The notes under the pieces: model-generated | What the model was told of the DNA's origin: nothing | Seen by the model: only the letters and a program-made list of their open reading frames with translations | Databases searched by the model: none | Part shown: one piece after another, positions 61,467 to 64,000 of the stretch | How positions within the stretch are numbered: position 1 is the stretch's first letter | Layout: each line of letters begins with the position of its first letter | Made by a program: the position numbers and the translations under genes | Source: Curvivirga sp965219885 | GTDB lineage: Bacteria; Pseudomonadota; Alphaproteobacteria; UBA8366; Aestuariispiraceae | DNA length: 64,000 bases | NCBI RefSeq assembly: GCF_965219885.1 | Contig: NZ_CBDCOT010000009.1 | Span: 682,001 to 746,000, forward strand | Direction of reading: 5' to 3'

Positions 61467-61536
61467 ATTCAACCTCATATCTGACATCCCCCGTCCATAC
61501 GGCAAGATATCTTTGTAGAGTTGTCCTTAAGGCCTA

Positions 61537-61588
61537 ACCCAATTCTTGGCATTAAACCCGTTTCTAGATGTGGACCCATTCTTGGCAT
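61537..61588 (-). repeat. Two direct repeats in the clpB leader
   Basis: ATGCCAAGAAT(T)GGGT, written on the minus strand, occurs at 61537-61552 and 61574-61588, 36 to 37 bases apart. Both lie between the heat-shock-type promoter and the clpB start. They could be protein-binding sites or parts of an RNA structure. Confidence 0.5.
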
Positions 61589-61597
61589 CCACAGTAA

Positions 61598-61627
61598 ATA
61601 TATGGGTTCACTTACCATTACTTCAAG
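61598..61627 (-). promoter_or_regulatory. Sigma-32-type heat-shock promoter for clpB
   Basis: Read on the minus strand, CTTGAA (complement of 61622-61627) is followed 15 bases later by CCCATATAT (complement of 61598-61606). This fits the CTTGAA / CCCATAT-type heat-shock boxes of proteobacteria. It lies about 130 bases before the clpB start, leaving a long leader. Confidence 0.65.
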
Positions 61628-61753
61628 GATTTTTTCCTGAAAAACCCAAGCAACCTTATTCATGGAAATTGCTTTTATGTCAGGAATTTATCATTGCCCA
61701 AAAGACTTAACCGCCCCTATCATAACATAAAAGAAAACGCATAGGGAAAGATC

Positions 61754-62515
61754 ATGACAAATATCGTTATTGTAACAGGTGCTGGTAGTGGCATTGGGCG
61801 TGCTTTAGCCATCAATTTAAGTTTAAAAGATATTCCTGTACTGGCTGTGGGGCGTCGTTTGAACAAGTTGGAAGAAACAGCAAAACTTGGTCATTCCAAA
61901 AAGATCACCCCCTTTTCTTGCGACATTGCAACCATCGCAGGACGAGAGAAACTCATCCACCATTTGGCAGACCAATCTTTATCAGGTCTTGTTCATTGTG
62001 CTGGTACTTTTCCCATCCAATCTTTAGATGACATATCTTTGGACAGTTGGCGTGAAACTTTTGCCACCAATCTTGAAGCTCGCCTGTTTCTTAGTCGTGA
62101 TTTGAAATCCAACCTTGGCAAAGATGGGCGTATTTTGTTTATCGGGTCTATGTCTGCAACGACGGCACGCAAGGGTGCGATGGCCTATTGTGCCTCAAAA
62201 GCGGCTTCTTTCATGTTACAAGAATGCTTAAAGAAAGAATTTAATAATCAGGATCCTGCGGTTGGCATTGCCATTCCAGGCCCTGTCAAAACACCCATTC
62301 TTGATCAAGGCATGGAGGCGGACTTATCTATCTTTCCCGATGGAGCCGGATATGCAAATTCACCACAAATTGATCCAGAACGTTTAGGTCGATTTCTCAG
62401 CTGGTTATTGATAGAGACAGATCGTATTAGCTATGAGTCAAAACAATGGGACATACGTCATGAAGATCACCATAACCAATGGCTTGGGGAAGATGAACTT
62501 TTTATTACAGTATGA
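61754..62515 (+). CDS. Short-chain dehydrogenase/reductase (SDR)
   Basis: The 253-residue product has the SDR cofactor loop TGAGSGIGRALA at 8-19, catalytic Ser in FIGSMSAT near 135, and the YxxxK pair in AYCASKAASFM near 150. Basic residues after the second strand (VGRRLNKLEE) favour NADP. The substrate is unknown. AGGGAAAG precedes the ATG. The gene is divergent from clpB and is followed, after a spacer of about 135 bases, by the TmpA-like gene. Confidence 0.92.
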   Translation: MTNIVIVTGAGSGIGRALAINLSLKDIPVLAVGRRLNKLEETAKLGHSKKITPFSCDIATIAGREKLIHHLADQSLSGLVHCAGTFPIQSLDDISLDSWRETFATNLEARLFLSRDLKSNLGKDGRILFIGSMSATTARKGAMAYCASKAASFMLQECLKKEFNNQDPAVGIAIPGPVKTPILDQGMEADLSIFPDGAGYANSPQIDPERLGRFLSWLLIETDRISYESKQWDIRHEDHHNQWLGEDELFITV

Positions 62516-62650
62516 GTTTTCATTCATGCATGCATGACAATTTTGAGGAAACTTCTTTTCCAATTCGCTTTCAATATCTGCTATAAGGCTAGTCATAAGA
62601 AATTTCTTTCATCCCCATAGATTTTACAGATAGTTGAAAGACGATCAGCG

Positions 62651-63754
62651 ATGACACAATTAAATAGTCTCGATTTTGACCCAAATAAATTAACCCTGAC
62701 TTGGGCGGATGGCAGCAGCAGCCAGTTTCACGCGGTATGGCTGCGCGATAACGTTTTAGAAGAAGATGCACGCCACAAAAATGGCCAACGTCTTTTTGAC
62801 TGGTCCGAATTACCACGTGACTTTTCCATGAAGTCAGCCGAAGTTGATGGTGACACAATCAAGATCAATTTCAATGCTGGGGATCGTCAATCATCCTATC
62901 CGATTGAATGGTTAAAAACATATGCCTATGACAATCAGGCACCTGAAAAGTCATATGAAATTTGGGGTAAAGACCTAGATCTTTCAGTGATCTATCATGA
63001 TTATACTGAAGTACAAAAAGGCGGACAGGCCATGTGCGACTGGCTAAAATCTGTTCGTAAATATGGTTTTGGCATTATTCAAAATGTACCACAGGAAGAA
63101 GGTATGGTTTTGAATATTCTAAACAGTTTTGGCTTTGTACGTGAAACCAATTACGGCAAATTATTTGAGGTTCGCACCGAAGAAAACCCAAACAATCTAG
63201 CCTTCACACCTTTAGGCTTAAATGTGCATACAGATAATCCTTATCGTGATCCGGTTCCAGGCTTGCAAGCATTACATTGTCTTGAATCCAATAATGATGG
63301 TGGTGAATCTGTATTCGTTGATGGATATAAAGTGGCTGAACTACTTCGTCAGGAAGAACCGATCTATTTTGATTTACTCTCCAGCTACCACGCGAATTTC
63401 CGTTTCTGCGATGGGAAGGCTGATTTGAAAAACCGCGCAACTGTTATTGGCGTAGATAATTTTGGTCATTTCACCCATATTCGCTATAACAACCGTTCTG
63501 CGGCACCTTTGAACTTACCTGCAAATGTAATGGAAGATTACTATACCGCATTACTAGCATATGCAGATATGTTACACCGCGAAGAAGTCGAAGTTCTATT
63601 CAAACTAAAACAAGGTGAACTTGTATTATTTGACAATGAACGTGTATTGCATGGGCGCAAAGGTTTTGCCGGCGGAAAACGCCATCTTCAAGGCAGTTAC
63701 GCAGATAAGGATTCCTTAAACAGCTGGATCAATATCTGGGAAGCTAAGCAGTAA
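62651..63754 (+). CDS. TmpA/GBBH-like Fe(II)/2-oxoglutarate dioxygenase
   Basis: The 367-residue product has an N-terminal DUF971-type domain (LTWADGSSSQFHAVWLRDN) and a C-terminal TauD-type domain. Iron ligands are visible: HTD in NVHTDNPYRD near residue 195 and the distal His in RVLHGRKGF near 338. The zinc-binding Cys of human-type gamma-butyrobetaine hydroxylase are absent. The fold hydroxylates gamma-butyrobetaine or, in the TmpA group, 2-(trimethylammonio)ethylphosphonate. The downstream PhnZ/TmpB-like gene makes the TmpA reading more likely. Confidence 0.82.
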   Translation: MTQLNSLDFDPNKLTLTWADGSSSQFHAVWLRDNVLEEDARHKNGQRLFDWSELPRDFSMKSAEVDGDTIKINFNAGDRQSSYPIEWLKTYAYDNQAPEKSYEIWGKDLDLSVIYHDYTEVQKGGQAMCDWLKSVRKYGFGIIQNVPQEEGMVLNILNSFGFVRETNYGKLFEVRTEENPNNLAFTPLGLNVHTDNPYRDPVPGLQALHCLESNNDGGESVFVDGYKVAELLRQEEPIYFDLLSSYHANFRFCDGKADLKNRATVIGVDNFGHFTHIRYNNRSAAPLNLPANVMEDYYTALLAYADMLHREEVEVLFKLKQGELVLFDNERVLHGRKGFAGGKRHLQGSYADKDSLNSWINIWEAKQ

Positions 63755-63784
63755 AATAACTCATCAAAAAAAGAGAGATTAAAA

Positions 63785-64000
63785 ATGCAGGATCATAAAA
63801 CAGTTACCAAAGAAAACGTGGTTGATTTCCTAATCGACATGTTTAATTCACGTGGGCAAGATGAATATCTTGGTGAGGCCATCACACAATCAGACCATAT
63901 GTTGCAATGCGCCGTTGTTGCGGATCAGTTTGAGGCAAAAGAATCTGTGATCCTTGCAAGCTTGCTTCATGATGTTGGTCATTTTATGCATGATTATGAT
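63785..64000 (+). CDS. HD-domain mixed-valence diiron oxygenase, TmpB/PhnZ-like (3' end outside window)
   Basis: The first 72 residues are present. YLGEAITQSDHMLQCA (Tyr28, Glu31, His38) and LLHDVGH (His62, Asp63, His66) can be read. From memory, PhnZ uses Tyr24, Glu27, His34, His58 and Asp59, so each has the same offset of four. PhnZ and TmpB oxidatively cleave the C-P bond of 2-hydroxyalkylphosphonates made by a dioxygenase partner (PhnY or TmpA), releasing phosphate. A purine-rich site precedes ATG 63785. It follows the TmpA-like gene by 30 bases. Confidence 0.82.
   Translation, partial: MQDHKTVTKENVVDFLIDMFNSRGQDEYLGEAITQSDHMLQCAVVADQFEAKESVILASLLHDVGHFMHDYD

Noticed and set aside
61475..61663. 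A 62-codon minus-strand frame upstream of clpB
   Set aside because: It begins upstream of the heat-shock-type promoter and its peptide repeat only reflects the direct DNA repeats in the leader.

Overview
The window is a chromosomal segment of an alphaproteobacterium with modest GC content (low forties per cent by eye). The evidence is family content and gene order. It carries a TIGR02302/DUF4175-type membrane protein, a zinc-ribbon (MJ0042)/DUF3426 protein beside ftsE-ftsX, a HIG1-type protein followed by PduO-type adenosyltransferase and etfBA, NnrU, and an AGCS symporter. This combination resembles Rhodospirillales and related marine lineages; I cannot name a genus. I saw no rRNA, tRNA, CRISPR array or insertion sequence.

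Layout. 0-10 kb: end of a 3-hydroxyacyl-CoA dehydrogenase, a secreted trypsin-like protease, mnmC (tRNA wobble modification), an orphan MlaF-like ATPase with degenerate catalytic residues, an OmpA-type lipoprotein, a glyoxalase-fold protein, a Nudix hydrolase and an AEC permease. 10-20 kb: HIG1 protein, cobalamin adenosyltransferase, etfB-etfA and 3-hydroxybutyryl-CoA dehydrogenase, the last separated from etfBA by a tandem pair of paralogous lipoproteins, a crotonase and a solute-binding protein. A peptidoglycan-binding-type gene here is broken by a frameshift. 20-31 kb: argH, a 42-residue LptM-like lipoprotein, lysA, the DUF4175 protein, the zinc-ribbon protein, ftsE-ftsX, a YdcF protein and plsC. 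31-37 kb: greA, an AGCS symporter and carB, all on the minus strand, meeting the plus-strand block at an AT-rich gap that holds DnaA-box matches.

37.7-52.2 kb is the most unusual part. Two divergently transcribed gene sets, fifteen genes in all, are almost all membrane-anchored, periplasmic or lipoproteins. They include a MotA/TolQ/ExbB-like four-helix membrane protein, a small single-helix MotB/ExbD-like protein, a TonB/TolA-like anchored protein with a Pro/Glu/Lys-rich linker, two paralogous exported proteins, a lytic transglycosylase, several lipoproteins, a DUF4384-type exported protein, and a membrane protein whose cytoplasmic domain resembles the Lon (S16) protease fold. I interpret this as a possibly undescribed ion-motive-force-driven, wall-spanning envelope machine. 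Its function is not evident.

52-64 kb: a zinc-binding ZnuA with a very large His-rich insert and a Zur-like operator, yggT and folD separated by a structured candidate RNA, a DMT exporter, small conserved proteins, NnrU, clpB with a heat-shock-type promoter, an SDR oxidoreductase, and a TmpA/TmpB-like dioxygenase and HD-oxygenase pair that suggests organophosphonate catabolism. The last gene is cut by the window edge.
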